A stretch of 56,890 nt of DNA from Desulfitibacter alkalitolerans DSM 16504 (GTDB lineage: Bacteria > Bacillota > DSM-16504 > Desulfitibacterales > Desulfitibacteraceae), in the NCBI RefSeq assembly GCF_000620305.1, contig NZ_KK211105.1:190812-247701 (forward strand). The letters are read 5' to 3'. A program made the translations under genes and the position numbers. The first letter of the stretch is position 1. Every line of letters begins with the position of its first letter. Positions 43,947-52,433 of the stretch are shown one piece after another. The notes beneath the pieces are model-generated. The model was not told the DNA's origin. It ran no database searches and saw nothing but the letters and a program-made list of their open reading frames with translations.

Positions 43947-46172
43947 ATGAGAATGATATTGCATAAACTATATTTGTTAGCAATTCTTATTTTACTGGTG
44001 TTGGGAATTAACAGCCCATCTCCTGCTAAAAATGCTGACTTAGAAATACGTGCCTCCCGAGTAATTATTATTGATTTGGGAGGTTTAACTATTGAAGAAA
44101 TAAAAAATTACCCCTTTTACAACCTTAGAAAGATCATTAGAGAAGGCTCTATTGGTTTAATGAATACCAGTACAGCTGGACCTCGAACCAGAGAAAATGG
44201 CTTCATAACCATTGGTTCAGGCATAACTAGTCAATGGGGTAATGCATCACCTCTAATATACTCTACATCTGATTTATATAATGGAGAGAAGGCAGGCCGC
44301 ATATATGAGCGATTAGTGGGAGAAACGCCTCACAATGGTGGAGGTGTAGTCCTGGATATTGCACAATCATCCAAGAAAGTTAGAAATTCAGAAAAACGTC
44401 ATTGGGGAAGATTGGGCAATATATTAAACGAAAATGGTCTTTCCTCGGTATTTATTGGAAATAGTGGTTATATGGGTCTAGTTCAGAATCAAATGGCTTT
44501 GATGTTTATGGATAGCACGGGAAGAATCCCAGCAGCTTATTTTGATACAATTAGTGAGATGGATTTAGGACCATTAAGCTATATTAGTGATTATAATAGA
44601 ATACATTCAATATTTAAAAATTCTAGTAATGCTTCTGTAATTGGAGTTGATCTAGGGGATTGGAACAGACTTCATCTTGTACAAGAAATGGCCGATGAAA
44701 AACAGTTTCAAAAAACTAAAAATGACATTGTGCAATTGCAGGACTCGTTTCTATCTGATTTAATCCAAGATTTAGACCCTAATAAAGATTTATTAATTAT
44801 ATTAAGTCCAGCACCCACTCGTGAACAGAATAGACTACGTAATCTTATGGTCCCAATAATATTATGGGGAAAGGGAGTAGAACCTGGGTTATTAACAAGT
44901 GCAAGCACAAGAAGAGAAGGGATTGTATCAAATATAGACATTCTGCCTACAATTATTTCTAGTCTTAATTTGGATAGCAAGCATCACTTTATAGGCAGAC
45001 CTGTTACATCACAGATGGTGGGATATGAAACCTTAGATTATTTGGCAGACATGAATCATACCATGCAGTTTATTTATAATACACGCCCAACCCTGGTGAA
45101 AGGGTACATTTCTTTGCAAATAATTACTCTATCCGCAGCCATGATAATGATGTTGTTTATCCCAAGACTTCTGTTGTATTTAAGGCTTCCCTTACTATTT
45201 TTAATGTCTATACCTTTTGGGCTTCTTCTAGTTGGTTTGGTTCCTACAACATCACTATTTGCATATACTACTACATGCCTGTTTCTGACCCTTGGCCTAT
45301 TGTCTGTTTCTCTGCTGCTGGAGATGCTTTTGAAAACAAAAAAATACAACCATTCTCTCAGCCCATTTATTTTAATAGGTCTTTTTACATCTGCAGCAAT
45401 CTTGATTGACTTGTATATGGGAGCACAATTGATAAAAAAATCTACATTGGGTTATGATCCTCTGGCAGGTGCCAGGTATTATGGAATTGGTAATGAATTT
45501 GTGGGAGTATTAATAGGATCAAGTATAATAGGTATTAGCGGTCTTCTTGATAGATTTAAAGACAATAAATATGTACTGGGAATTAGCAGCGTATATTTAC
45601 TTGTGGTAGTCTATTTGATTGCCTCTCCAACATGGGGGAGCAACCTGGGAGGAACAATTGCAGCAGTGGTGGGGTTTAGTTATTTAATACATCAATTATT
45701 TTTGGAAAGGTTAACAATCTTCCAAGTTGCAGCAGCAGGGGCATTTGGCATAGCCTGTGTTTTGTCACTAGCAGTAATAGATAGTATGAGAGATGCCAGC
45801 CTACAGTCCCATTTTGGCAGAACAGCTTCCATGGTATTAGTGGAAGGTATTCAACCAGTATATGAGATAATTGTTAGGAAAATAGGCATGAATATAAAGC
45901 TATTTCGCTACACAATATGGAGTAGGGTTTTCCTCCTGGCCATGGCAGCTCTAATTGTTGCTTTCTTTAAGCCTATATATTTAATTCAAAAGCTTAAAGC
46001 CAGCTTTTCACAAATATATCATGGGTTGTATGCCATTATATTGGCAAGTATTGCAGCTTTACTAGTTAATGACTCTGGCATAGTGGCAGCTGCTACCATG
46101 TTAATCTACGCTGTTGCACCCTTATTGTATCTTGGAGGACGACTGTATAATAACGAGAAAATTGTACAATAA
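43947..46172 (+). CDS. Polytopic membrane protein with an alkaline-phosphatase-superfamily-like ectodomain
   Basis: This 741-residue protein starts with a hydrophobic signal/anchor (LYLLAILILLVLGI). A soluble region of about 350 residues follows, resembling the phosphodiesterase/alkaline phosphatase superfamily (VIIIDLGGLTIEEI, then RTRENGFITIGSG and ILPTIISSLNLD). After residue 390 there are about nine or ten transmembrane segments. The usual DHG metal motif of the superfamily reads LSPAP here, so the hydrolase may be degenerate. Coupled to the glycosyltransferase, it is probably involved in making or exporting a surface glycan. The exact function is unknown. Confidence 0.65.
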   Translation: MRMILHKLYLLAILILLVLGINSPSPAKNADLEIRASRVIIIDLGGLTIEEIKNYPFYNLRKIIREGSIGLMNTSTAGPRTRENGFITIGSGITSQWGNASPLIYSTSDLYNGEKAGRIYERLVGETPHNGGGVVLDIAQSSKKVRNSEKRHWGRLGNILNENGLSSVFIGNSGYMGLVQNQMALMFMDSTGRIPAAYFDTISEMDLGPLSYISDYNRIHSIFKNSSNASVIGVDLGDWNRLHLVQEMADEKQFQKTKNDIVQLQDSFLSDLIQDLDPNKDLLIILSPAPTREQNRLRNLMVPIILWGKGVEPGLLTSASTRREGIVSNIDILPTIISSLNLDSKHHFIGRPVTSQMVGYETLDYLADMNHTMQFIYNTRPTLVKGYISLQIITLSAAMIMMLFIPRLLLYLRLPLLFLMSIPFGLLLVGLVPTTSLFAYTTTCLFLTLGLLSVSLLLEMLLKTKKYNHSLSPFILIGLFTSAAILIDLYMGAQLIKKSTLGYDPLAGARYYGIGNEFVGVLIGSSIIGISGLLDRFKDNKYVLGISSVYLLVVVYLIASPTWGSNLGGTIAAVVGFSYLIHQLFLERLTIFQVAAAGAFGIACVLSLAVIDSMRDASLQSHFGRTASMVLVEGIQPVYEIIVRKIGMNIKLFRYTIWSRVFLLAMAALIVAFFKPIYLIQKLKASFSQIYHGLYAIILASIAALLVNDSGIVAAATMLIYAVAPLLYLGGRLYNNEKIVQ

Positions 46173-46251
46173 TCATAAAAATTTCATTGACAGTAATATT
46201 TAGGTGGTTTAAAATTGAGCTTGTATTAATCTTGGATAGGAGGAATGATAA

Positions 46252-46635
46252 TTGAACGCATTGGGTCGCCATATCCTGGCTGAAATCTATGGATGTCAAT
46301 TCGACATTTTAAATGATGCTGAAAAAGTGGAAAGAATTATGGTGAAAGCTGCCTTAGAAGCTGGAGCAGAGGTAAGAGAAGCAGTGTTTCATAAGTTCAG
46401 CCCACAAGGAGTAAGTGGTGTTGTGGTTATTTCAGAATCACATTTGGCAATTCATACCTGGCCAGAGTTGGGTTACGCTGCAGTGGATGTTTTTACATGT
46501 GGTGAAACGGTTGATCCGTGGGATGCCTGTAATTACCTAACGGAGATGTTTAAAGCCCAATCTGTGGAATGCAAGGAAGTACTAAGGGGTATTGATAATA
46601 GCTTCTCCTGTGGTAAAAAGGCGGTAAATCAATAG
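46252..46635 (+). CDS. speH: S-adenosylmethionine decarboxylase proenzyme (SpeH type)
   Basis: This 127-residue pyruvoyl enzyme makes decarboxylated AdoMet for spermidine synthesis. Self-cleavage occurs between Glu62 and Ser63 in [14 protein letters not shown]; the catalytic His68 and Cys83 (VFTCG) are in the same positions as in the Thermotoga enzyme. The start is TTG 46252, set by ATAGGAGG 8 bases upstream; a nearby ATG at 46245 is out of frame. No spermidine synthase gene is seen next to it. Confidence 0.93.
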   Translation: MNALGRHILAEIYGCQFDILNDAEKVERIMVKAALEAGAEVREAVFHKFSPQGVSGVVVISESHLAIHTWPELGYAAVDVFTCGETVDPWDACNYLTEMFKAQSVECKEVLRGIDNSFSCGKKAVNQ

Positions 46636-46680
46636 GAGGGATATTTATTTTATTCATCAAATACAATGAAGGTTAGTTTT

Positions 46681-46720
46681 GCCTTATGGTACCGTATAAA
46701 ATGGTATTGTAGGGCTTTTT
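46681..46720 (+). terminator. Intrinsic terminator after speH
   Basis: A 13-bp stem with some G-U pairs joins 46681-46693 (GCCTTATGGTACC) and 46703-46715 (GGTATTGTAGGGC) across a 9-base loop and is followed by five T residues. Confidence 0.65.
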
Positions 46721-46821
46721 ATATTAAGGAGCAATGTAAAATTTAATAAATAAAGCAGGAAACCTTCCTCATTAAGAGAATATATATTTACTTAAAGATT
46801 ATGTTAGTAGGGGGCGGCTGA

Positions 46822-47562
46822 ATGGCCACAATAATTAATTTTTTAGACAATCAGCTTACATTATCCGACCAGATGCTGTTAAAGGATTTTAATATAAGAA
46901 ATAAGTGTATCTGGGATTTAACCCAGTTTAACATAGACAATAAAAAGAGACATTTTTACCCAAAATTATTCCTTTTAAGTTACTCATTATTCAAAAGAGA
47001 CACAAATGTTAAGGTTATTAGCATGGCAGCTATAATTCAATTAATATACCTGGCTTCAGAGATTCATAAATATGAAGGTGATAAGCCAGAATACCCTGTA
47101 CTAGTTGGAGATTACTTATTCTCCATGTTTTTCCAAAATCTTTGCAAATATGATATGATAGAGTGGTTGGGTCCCCTTTCACAAACCATTAGCACAATGC
47201 AGCTTGGAAGTATGGAACGTTTTGAGAATAATTCCATTAAAAGCAGTAATCTTAGCACTATTTCTAAGGAAAGTGCTTCATTAGGAGAAATATCCTGTGC
47301 CCTGGGAGCCAATTTCGCAAAAGCACCAGATAGAGCTGTTAACTCTTTAAAAGAAATCGGGTTTATTTTGGGGTTGATTTTTGGTTTACTCGAAGACAAA
47401 AAACCAGCTGTATCAAAGGTATTAAATTATATAGAAGAAGTAGAAGAACAAATACCCATTATAAACTCTTTAAGTAAAAACAAAGAAAAAGTTATTAATT
47501 TTCAACAAATGGTGAACAACTTTAAAGCAAGTATATTGGAAGTCAATAGTAAAGTATGCTAG
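46822..47562 (+). CDS. Polyprenyl-synthase-like protein without catalytic Asp motifs
   Basis: This 246-residue protein keeps the outline of an all-alpha isoprenyl diphosphate synthase: KVISMAAIIQLIYLASEIHK where the first Asp-rich helix should be, then YPVLVGDYLFSMFFQNL and a later LGLIFGLLEDK. The DDxxD that should follow the first helix is missing, and the second motif keeps only a trace. It lies 10 bases before menG, so a role in the menaquinone side chain is likely, perhaps as a non-catalytic partner subunit of heptaprenyl diphosphate synthase. The assignment rests on fold-like patterns and context. The start codon follows a GGGGGCGG ribosome binding site. Confidence 0.55.
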   Translation: MATIINFLDNQLTLSDQMLLKDFNIRNKCIWDLTQFNIDNKKRHFYPKLFLLSYSLFKRDTNVKVISMAAIIQLIYLASEIHKYEGDKPEYPVLVGDYLFSMFFQNLCKYDMIEWLGPLSQTISTMQLGSMERFENNSIKSSNLSTISKESASLGEISCALGANFAKAPDRAVNSLKEIGFILGLIFGLLEDKKPAVSKVLNYIEEVEEQIPIINSLSKNKEKVINFQQMVNNFKASILEVNSKVC

Positions 47563-47571
47563 GGGAATCAC

Positions 47572-48306
47572 ATGACTAAAGAATTCAAACTACCAAAAGG
47601 CTATAGCTCAAAAGAAGAATATGTTCACTCTATATTTTCAACAATTGCTCCAAAGTATGACCTGCTGAATACAGTTCTAAGCTTCAATAGAGATAAGGTT
47701 TGGCGGAAAATAACTGTTGATAAAACAGGTCTAAGTGAAGGTAATAGAGGAATAGATGTTTGCTGTGGAACAGGTGAGCTCGCCTTTGAACAGGCCAAAA
47801 GAGTAGGCAGCAAAGGGGAAGTTGTGGGAGTTGACTTTTGTGAAGAGATGCTGGCAATTGCCTTAGAAAAAACTCCCGAGAAATACAAGAATAATATTAG
47901 ATGGCTTAAAGGTGATGCTACAAATCTACCACTTCCAGACAATGAGTTTGATGGTGCTACAATTGGTTTTGCTTTAAGAAATGTTCCATCTATCGAAAAA
48001 ACTATTAAAGAAATGAAAAGGGTAGTCAAGCCTGGTGGAAAGGTTGTTTCCCTTGAATTAGCAAAGCCATCGGCACCTGTGTTTAAACAGTTATATTATT
48101 TATATTTTAATCATCTAGTTCCCATAATGGGTAAACTAGGAATAGGCAAGGATGGCCCTTATACCTATCTTCCAAATTCACTAAAGGTTTTTCCTCATCA
48201 GGACAAAATAAGAGATTTATTTGGGGATGTGGGACTGATTAACCCCCATTATATTGAGCTTACAGGTGGAATAGTTGCTGTACATGTAGGAACTGTACCA
48301 GAATAA
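47572..48306 (+). CDS. menG: Demethylmenaquinone methyltransferase MenG/UbiE
   Basis: This 244-residue SAM methyltransferase carries out the last step of menaquinone synthesis. UbiE-family signatures are present: YDLLNTVLSFNRDKVWRK near the start, the SAM loop DVCCGTGELAFE, NEFDGATIGFALRNV, and the C-terminal LTGGIVAVHVG. The length is standard. It follows the prenyl-synthase-like gene by 10 bases with an AGGGGAA ribosome binding site, and a terminator follows directly. Confidence 0.92.
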   Translation: MTKEFKLPKGYSSKEEYVHSIFSTIAPKYDLLNTVLSFNRDKVWRKITVDKTGLSEGNRGIDVCCGTGELAFEQAKRVGSKGEVVGVDFCEEMLAIALEKTPEKYKNNIRWLKGDATNLPLPDNEFDGATIGFALRNVPSIEKTIKEMKRVVKPGGKVVSLELAKPSAPVFKQLYYLYFNHLVPIMGKLGIGKDGPYTYLPNSLKVFPHQDKIRDLFGDVGLINPHYIELTGGIVAVHVGTVPE

Positions 48307-48309
48307 ATG

Positions 48310-48331
48310 AGGTGCCCTTTGGCGCCTTTTT
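48310..48331 (+). terminator. Intrinsic terminator after menG
   Basis: AGGTGCC (48310-48316) pairs with GGCGCCT (48321-48327), with one G-U pair and a CTTT loop, followed by a T run. Confidence 0.8.
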
Positions 48332-48369
48332 CTGCTTCTGGCCAATAGAAATTGAAGGGATGATTGATT

Positions 48370-49338
48370 ATGTATGATATTATATTGGATGCCAATAAAC
48401 GAATAAAAGGGATAGCCCACAAGACTCCTGTATTAACCTCTAATAAGTTAAATCAAAGAGTTGGCAGTGAGGTTTATCTAAAATGTGAGAACTTCCAAAA
48501 AATAGGTGCATTTAAATTTCGTGGCGCTTATAATGCCATTGGAAAGCTTGTTGAAAAGGGAAAGGGTAAGAGCATCTTAACATATTCCTCAGGGAATCAT
48601 GCACAGGCAGTTGCTCTGGCTGGCAGGATGTTTAACCTAAAAACAACAATCATTATGCCAATGAACGCGCCTAAATCCAAAAGGGAAGCTGCAGAAAATT
48701 ATGGAGCTGAGGTAATCACCTATGATCCTAATAAGGTAACAAGGGAAGCATTGGCAAAGAATCTAATGGAAATTAAAGACTATGAACTCATTCCACCCTT
48801 CGATAATATTGATATTATTGCAGGACAAGGTACATGCGCAAAGGAATTTATTGAAGATTACAACAACCTGGATTATCTTTTAGTACCATGCGGCGGGGGA
48901 GGCTTACTGAGTGGTTCTGCCATAAGCAGCAAAAACCTATTACCTTCCTGTAAGGTAATAGGGGTTGAGCCCAAACTTGCAGATGATGCTTTTAAATCAT
49001 TTAAGAGTGGTATTTTGCATGAAGTTCATAATCCACCCACCATTGCAGACGGTGTAAGAACCCCTTTTTTAGGCTTGCTTAACTTTGACATTATAAAAAA
49101 ATATGTAGATGATATTGTCACTGTTTCAGAAGAAGACATTGCACAGGCTATGTACTTTGTATGGAGCAGAATGAAAATCATAGTAGAGCCAACAGGGGCA
49201 TTAGCGTTATCTGCACTATTTTGCAAAGAATATGACCTTTTCAAGGATAAAAAGGTTGGTGTTATAATTAGTGGCGGCAATGTAGATATTAAGTCAGCAT
49301 GTGAGATTTTTTCCAGATTTATTGGTGATAGTTTCTGA
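48370..49338 (+). CDS. Threonine/serine dehydratase-like PLP enzyme
   Basis: This 322-residue fold-type II PLP enzyme has the cofactor lysine at K49 in IGAFKFRGAYNA, the substrate loop SSGNHAQAVA near 77, and the phosphate-binding CGGGGLLSG near 176. There is no C-terminal ACT domain, so it resembles catabolic threonine dehydratase or serine racemase rather than biosynthetic IlvA. It deaminates threonine or serine to the 2-oxo acid. A RidA gene 1.7 kb downstream would remove the enamine by-product. ATG 48370 lies 9 bases after AAGGGA. Confidence 0.85.
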   Translation: MYDIILDANKRIKGIAHKTPVLTSNKLNQRVGSEVYLKCENFQKIGAFKFRGAYNAIGKLVEKGKGKSILTYSSGNHAQAVALAGRMFNLKTTIIMPMNAPKSKREAAENYGAEVITYDPNKVTREALAKNLMEIKDYELIPPFDNIDIIAGQGTCAKEFIEDYNNLDYLLVPCGGGGLLSGSAISSKNLLPSCKVIGVEPKLADDAFKSFKSGILHEVHNPPTIADGVRTPFLGLLNFDIIKKYVDDIVTVSEEDIAQAMYFVWSRMKIIVEPTGALALSALFCKEYDLFKDKKVGVIISGGNVDIKSACEIFSRFIGDSF

Positions 49339-49437
49339 AAGCAGGACAAAAAAATTGCCCTAGATTGTCCTAAGAAGTAACTTACGATCGATTCATATTG
49401 AGCCAAAGAGACAAATTGTTGATATTACAAGGAATAT

Positions 49438-49465
49438 GCAGGAATTTTATGGAATAAATTCCTGC
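49438..49465. repeat. Perfect inverted repeat of unknown role
   Basis: GCAGGAATTT (49438-49447) and AAATTCCTGC (49456-49465) form a 10-bp perfect stem with an 8-base loop. A further GGCAGGAAAA follows at 49471. There is no T run, so it is not a normal terminator. It lies 78 bases before the next gene and could be an operator, an RNA stem or a small dispersed repeat. Confidence 0.5.
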
Positions 49466-49542
49466 AATTTGGCAGGAAAACCACCCTGAAAAGTAAAATA
49501 TGTAATTTTATAGTTTACTGACTTTGGAAGGGTGGTACAATA

Positions 49543-50892
49543 GTGACAAAACTACATTCTTTGGTTGATTTACTTAAAAAGAACCTTTATTTTGCAGAAG
49601 GCCTTACAGTCATTGAGTTAACAAGGTATATTCAACAGAAAATGCTCCAGGATTATACCTTTCAACAAGCCCAAAGCTTTGTAAATTCATGCCTCCATCA
49701 GTGTGCTTGTTTTAATTCCTCTGATGGCTATATTTGGTATATGGACAAGCAGGGACTAAGGGAAAATGATCAATTCTTTAACATGTTATTTAAACATCAG
49801 AGGCCATTAAAATTTTCCTCTACAAACACTGTAAAAAAAGGCCGTAAAAATACTAAAATTGTTAGCCATCCAACTAATCTTAATTCTGACGGACGCTTTA
49901 TTCAATTGGAGGGTGGAAACTGGGGTCTTACTGACTGGGAAGTTGATGTTAATGATTATCGTTTAAGACATGTTATAATAAAAGTCTTATATAAAAATAC
50001 CAATGGGTTAACATATGATGAAATTCAGGATAAGGTTGAAATATGGAAAAAGGCATGCCCCTATGCGGTTCGTGACCTTTTACATAAGTATCCCTATTTT
50101 CGCAAGCAGGATGACAAGTGGTTATATTTTACTGAAGCCAGGTCCGCTTATGAGAAGACACTAGAAAAATACCTCAAAACTTTACATAGACAACAGCTTA
50201 AGCATCTTTCCCAAAAGCATAAACTATCAGAAAGAATTAAGACTCAGGAACTGCAATTTAGAGAAATTTATACAGCAAAAAAGCAAATTGCTGCTTCTCT
50301 GGCAGAAAAAAATCAAAACATGGAAGATTATGATCATCTTATACAAAGATTTGCAGAAAAAGACTTGTTGCTATCACTAAGAAAACGAGAATTATATAGA
50401 GTTAAAGAAGAAAAACAAAAGGCAGAGAAAAAAGCCGATTCTATTCTTTACCAATGTAGACTATGGATGAATAAAGCAAAACTTAGAGAACAAGAGAATG
50501 AGAATTTGACACAGGATATTATTAAACTAAAAGGTGAATTAGCTGAGTTAACTGAAAGAGAGAGGCAGCAAAGATATATATTTGCTCAACAAAAAGACAA
50601 GAGTGCTACAGAAAAGGCTGAAGTAATTAGAGAGAATGTTAATCTTAAGCATCAGTTGGAAAAAATAATGACTAAATCCAAAAAGGAAGAAAAAGAACTT
50701 AAAAATGAGATTGGCAGGTTAACTGCTGAGCTGCGTAGGATTATACAAGAAAATGAAGAACGAAGGTATTCAATGGAAATGCTGGAGTTAGAATTTCATG
50801 ACCTCAGGAAAGAAAATAGAATACTAAAAGCAAGTACCAAGCACCCTTTGGTACGTTTCAGCTTAAAAATAGCAGCTTTTTTTGGACGGTGA
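49543..50892 (+). CDS. Winged-helix (HARE-like) and coiled-coil protein of unknown function
   Basis: This 449-residue protein has two winged-helix-like units in the first 205 residues, separated by DGRFIQLEGGNWGLTDWEV. That segment closely resembles the end of the HARE domain in the RNA polymerase delta subunit (DGRF..LG...WGLR.W). Residues about 210-430 form one long charged coiled coil. There is no signal peptide, though a basic end (KHPLVRFSLKIAAFFGR) could touch the membrane. A link to transcription or chromosome organisation is speculative. The start is GTG 49543 and the terminator overlaps the stop codon. Confidence 0.6.
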   Translation: MTKLHSLVDLLKKNLYFAEGLTVIELTRYIQQKMLQDYTFQQAQSFVNSCLHQCACFNSSDGYIWYMDKQGLRENDQFFNMLFKHQRPLKFSSTNTVKKGRKNTKIVSHPTNLNSDGRFIQLEGGNWGLTDWEVDVNDYRLRHVIIKVLYKNTNGLTYDEIQDKVEIWKKACPYAVRDLLHKYPYFRKQDDKWLYFTEARSAYEKTLEKYLKTLHRQQLKHLSQKHKLSERIKTQELQFREIYTAKKQIAASLAEKNQNMEDYDHLIQRFAEKDLLLSLRKRELYRVKEEKQKAEKKADSILYQCRLWMNKAKLREQENENLTQDIIKLKGELAELTERERQQRYIFAQQKDKSATEKAEVIRENVNLKHQLEKIMTKSKKEEKELKNEIGRLTAELRRIIQENEERRYSMEMLELEFHDLRKENRILKASTKHPLVRFSLKIAAFFGR

Positions 50893-50908
50893 TGATACCG
50901 TCTTTTTT
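50885..50908 (+). terminator. Intrinsic terminator overlapping the stop codon of the coiled-coil gene
   Basis: GACGGT (50885-50890) pairs with ACCGTC (50897-50902) across a GATGAT loop and is followed by six T residues. The TGA stop at 50890-50892 lies inside the hairpin. Confidence 0.75.
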
Positions 50909-51039
50909 ATTCCTTTAAATTGCTTAAAATTTTTTTATAGGCATTCAAATCTATTAATAATTTTAGCAGGACATATCTTCGCCATGTAGAATATTAGAAT
51001 ATAGATATATTTTAATTATGCGTAAAGGGGGAATAGTTA

Positions 51040-51438
51040 GTGGAAAAGGAAGTAATTTTTACTGATAAGGCTCCAGAAGCAATTGGACCTTATTCTCAGG
51101 CCATTAGAATAGGTGATTTTTTATTCACCTCTGGACAGATTCCAATTGATCCACATACTGGAAATATCATTACTGGCGATATTCAAAGAGAAACAATTCA
51201 AGTGCTTGAAAATTTAAAGGCTGTAGTAGAAGAAGCAGGTGCTACCCTTGACAATGTTGTTAAGACAACAGTATTTATTAAAGATATGAACCAGTTTGCT
51301 TTAATAAATGAGGCTTACTCCAGGTTCTTTTCTGAAAGACCTCCTGCAAGATCATGTGTGGAGGTAGCAAGATTACCAAAGGATGTAAACGTAGAGATAG
51401 AAGCAATAGTTGCACTTAAACCCCAACTAAATATTTAG
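51040..51438 (+). CDS. ridA: RidA family enamine/imine deaminase
   Basis: This 132-residue RidA/YjgF protein hydrolyses reactive enamines such as 2-aminoacrylate released by PLP dehydratases. Signatures are [20 protein letters not shown] at the start and [20 protein letters not shown] near the end, with the Arg that binds the substrate carboxylate. The GTG start has AAAGGGGGAA upstream. The dehydratase encoded upstream is a plausible source of substrate. Confidence 0.92.
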   Translation: MEKEVIFTDKAPEAIGPYSQAIRIGDFLFTSGQIPIDPHTGNIITGDIQRETIQVLENLKAVVEEAGATLDNVVKTTVFIKDMNQFALINEAYSRFFSERPPARSCVEVARLPKDVNVEIEAIVALKPQLNI

Positions 51439-51516
51439 ATGGGACTATTAAATTTTAATGACAAGTTGACAATTTGATTATATATTAGTAATAACACCTA
51501 ATCTTCGGAGGTAAAC

Positions 51517-52185
51517 ATGAGTGAATTTAAAAACATCCATCCTAGACTAAAAGGTATATTTCCAATAGCAAAGGGGATATCTGAAACCTTCGGTAAAAAC
51601 TGTGAGGTAGTTATTCATGATTTACAAAAGCCGGAAAAGTCATTGATTTATGTTGCTGGAAAGGTTACAGGTAGAAAACCTGGTGCACCAACTACAGACT
51701 TAGTCTTACAAACTTTAAAAAGCAAGGGCAATGATGCCAATGACTTGATTAATTATCAGACAAGCACTAAAGATGGTAAGATTTTAAAATCTTCAACAAT
51801 ATTCATAAAGGATGATAATGATATTATCATTGGCTGCATGTGTATAAATTTTGACATGTCTGAATTTTTGACATGCCAGCAGATACTAGAAAGCTTTACA
51901 AATTTCAGCAAGGAAAATGAATATATGGGTGGAGAAAGGTTTTTCTATGATGTTAATGAGGCTATGGATGAAATTATTCATTCAACTATAAAAGATTATC
52001 CTACCCCTAAACAGCTCATGCAAAAGGATGACAAGCTACTAGTTGTGAAAAAGCTAGATGAAAAGGGAGTGTTTTTAGTAAAGGGGTCTGTAGACCAGGT
52101 TGCAAAAATATTAGGGGTATCCCGTTACACAATATATAATTATCTTGAGGAAGCCAGGTCAACATCCTTTAATAGTGCAATGTAA
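51517..52185 (+). CDS. YheO/DauR-like PAS-HTH transcriptional regulator
   Basis: This 222-residue protein has an N-terminal YheO-like PAS domain (CEVVIHDLQKPEKSLIYVAG, then IIIGCMCINFDMS) and a C-terminal DauR-type helix-turn-helix (VDQVAKILGVSRYTIYNYLE). Members control amino-acid catabolism, and the neighbouring ridA and dehydratase genes make that likely here. The ribosome binding site is CGGAGG. A terminator follows. Confidence 0.85.
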   Translation: MSEFKNIHPRLKGIFPIAKGISETFGKNCEVVIHDLQKPEKSLIYVAGKVTGRKPGAPTTDLVLQTLKSKGNDANDLINYQTSTKDGKILKSSTIFIKDDNDIIIGCMCINFDMSEFLTCQQILESFTNFSKENEYMGGERFFYDVNEAMDEIIHSTIKDYPTPKQLMQKDDKLLVVKKLDEKGVFLVKGSVDQVAKILGVSRYTIYNYLEEARSTSFNSAM

Positions 52186-52189
52186 ATTT

Positions 52190-52217
52190 GCCCCTGATAT
52201 TTTTCAGAGGCTTTTTT
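52190..52217 (+). terminator. Intrinsic terminator after the DauR-like gene
   Basis: GCCCCTGA (52190-52197) pairs with TCAGAGGC (52204-52211) with one mismatch and is followed by six T residues. Confidence 0.8.
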
Positions 52218-52286
52218 ATTATAAAAAGAATTAAAGTACGTTTTTATGTGGATAATATAGGAAAAACATAAGGAGGTTGTTTAATC

Positions 52287-52433
52287 ATGGTACAAGGATT
52301 TAATGGCAAAAATACTTCAAGAAAAAGGCGTAATCCCTACTGGTTATCTGCCCGGGGAATAAATCTGGGAGCTTTAAGTCAAAAATCTTATTCTTTATTG
52401 GATGACGATGATGAAATTCCAAAAAGAAGCTAG
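52287..52433 (+). CDS. Small 48-residue protein upstream of the radical SAM gene
   Basis: ATG 52287 has a strong AAGGAGG ribosome binding site and opens a 48-codon frame ending at TAG 52431-52433. The peptide is basic near the start (NTSRKRRNPYW) and acidic near the end (LLDDDDEIPKRS). It overlaps the start of the next gene by about 30 bases in another frame, so it may serve as a leader for coupled translation. I do not recognise a family. Confidence 0.5.
   Translation: MVQGFNGKNTSRKRRNPYWLSARGINLGALSQKSYSLLDDDDEIPKRS

Noticed and set aside
46822-47562. An active polyprenyl diphosphate synthase
   Set aside because: Neither Asp-rich motif needed for catalysis is present.
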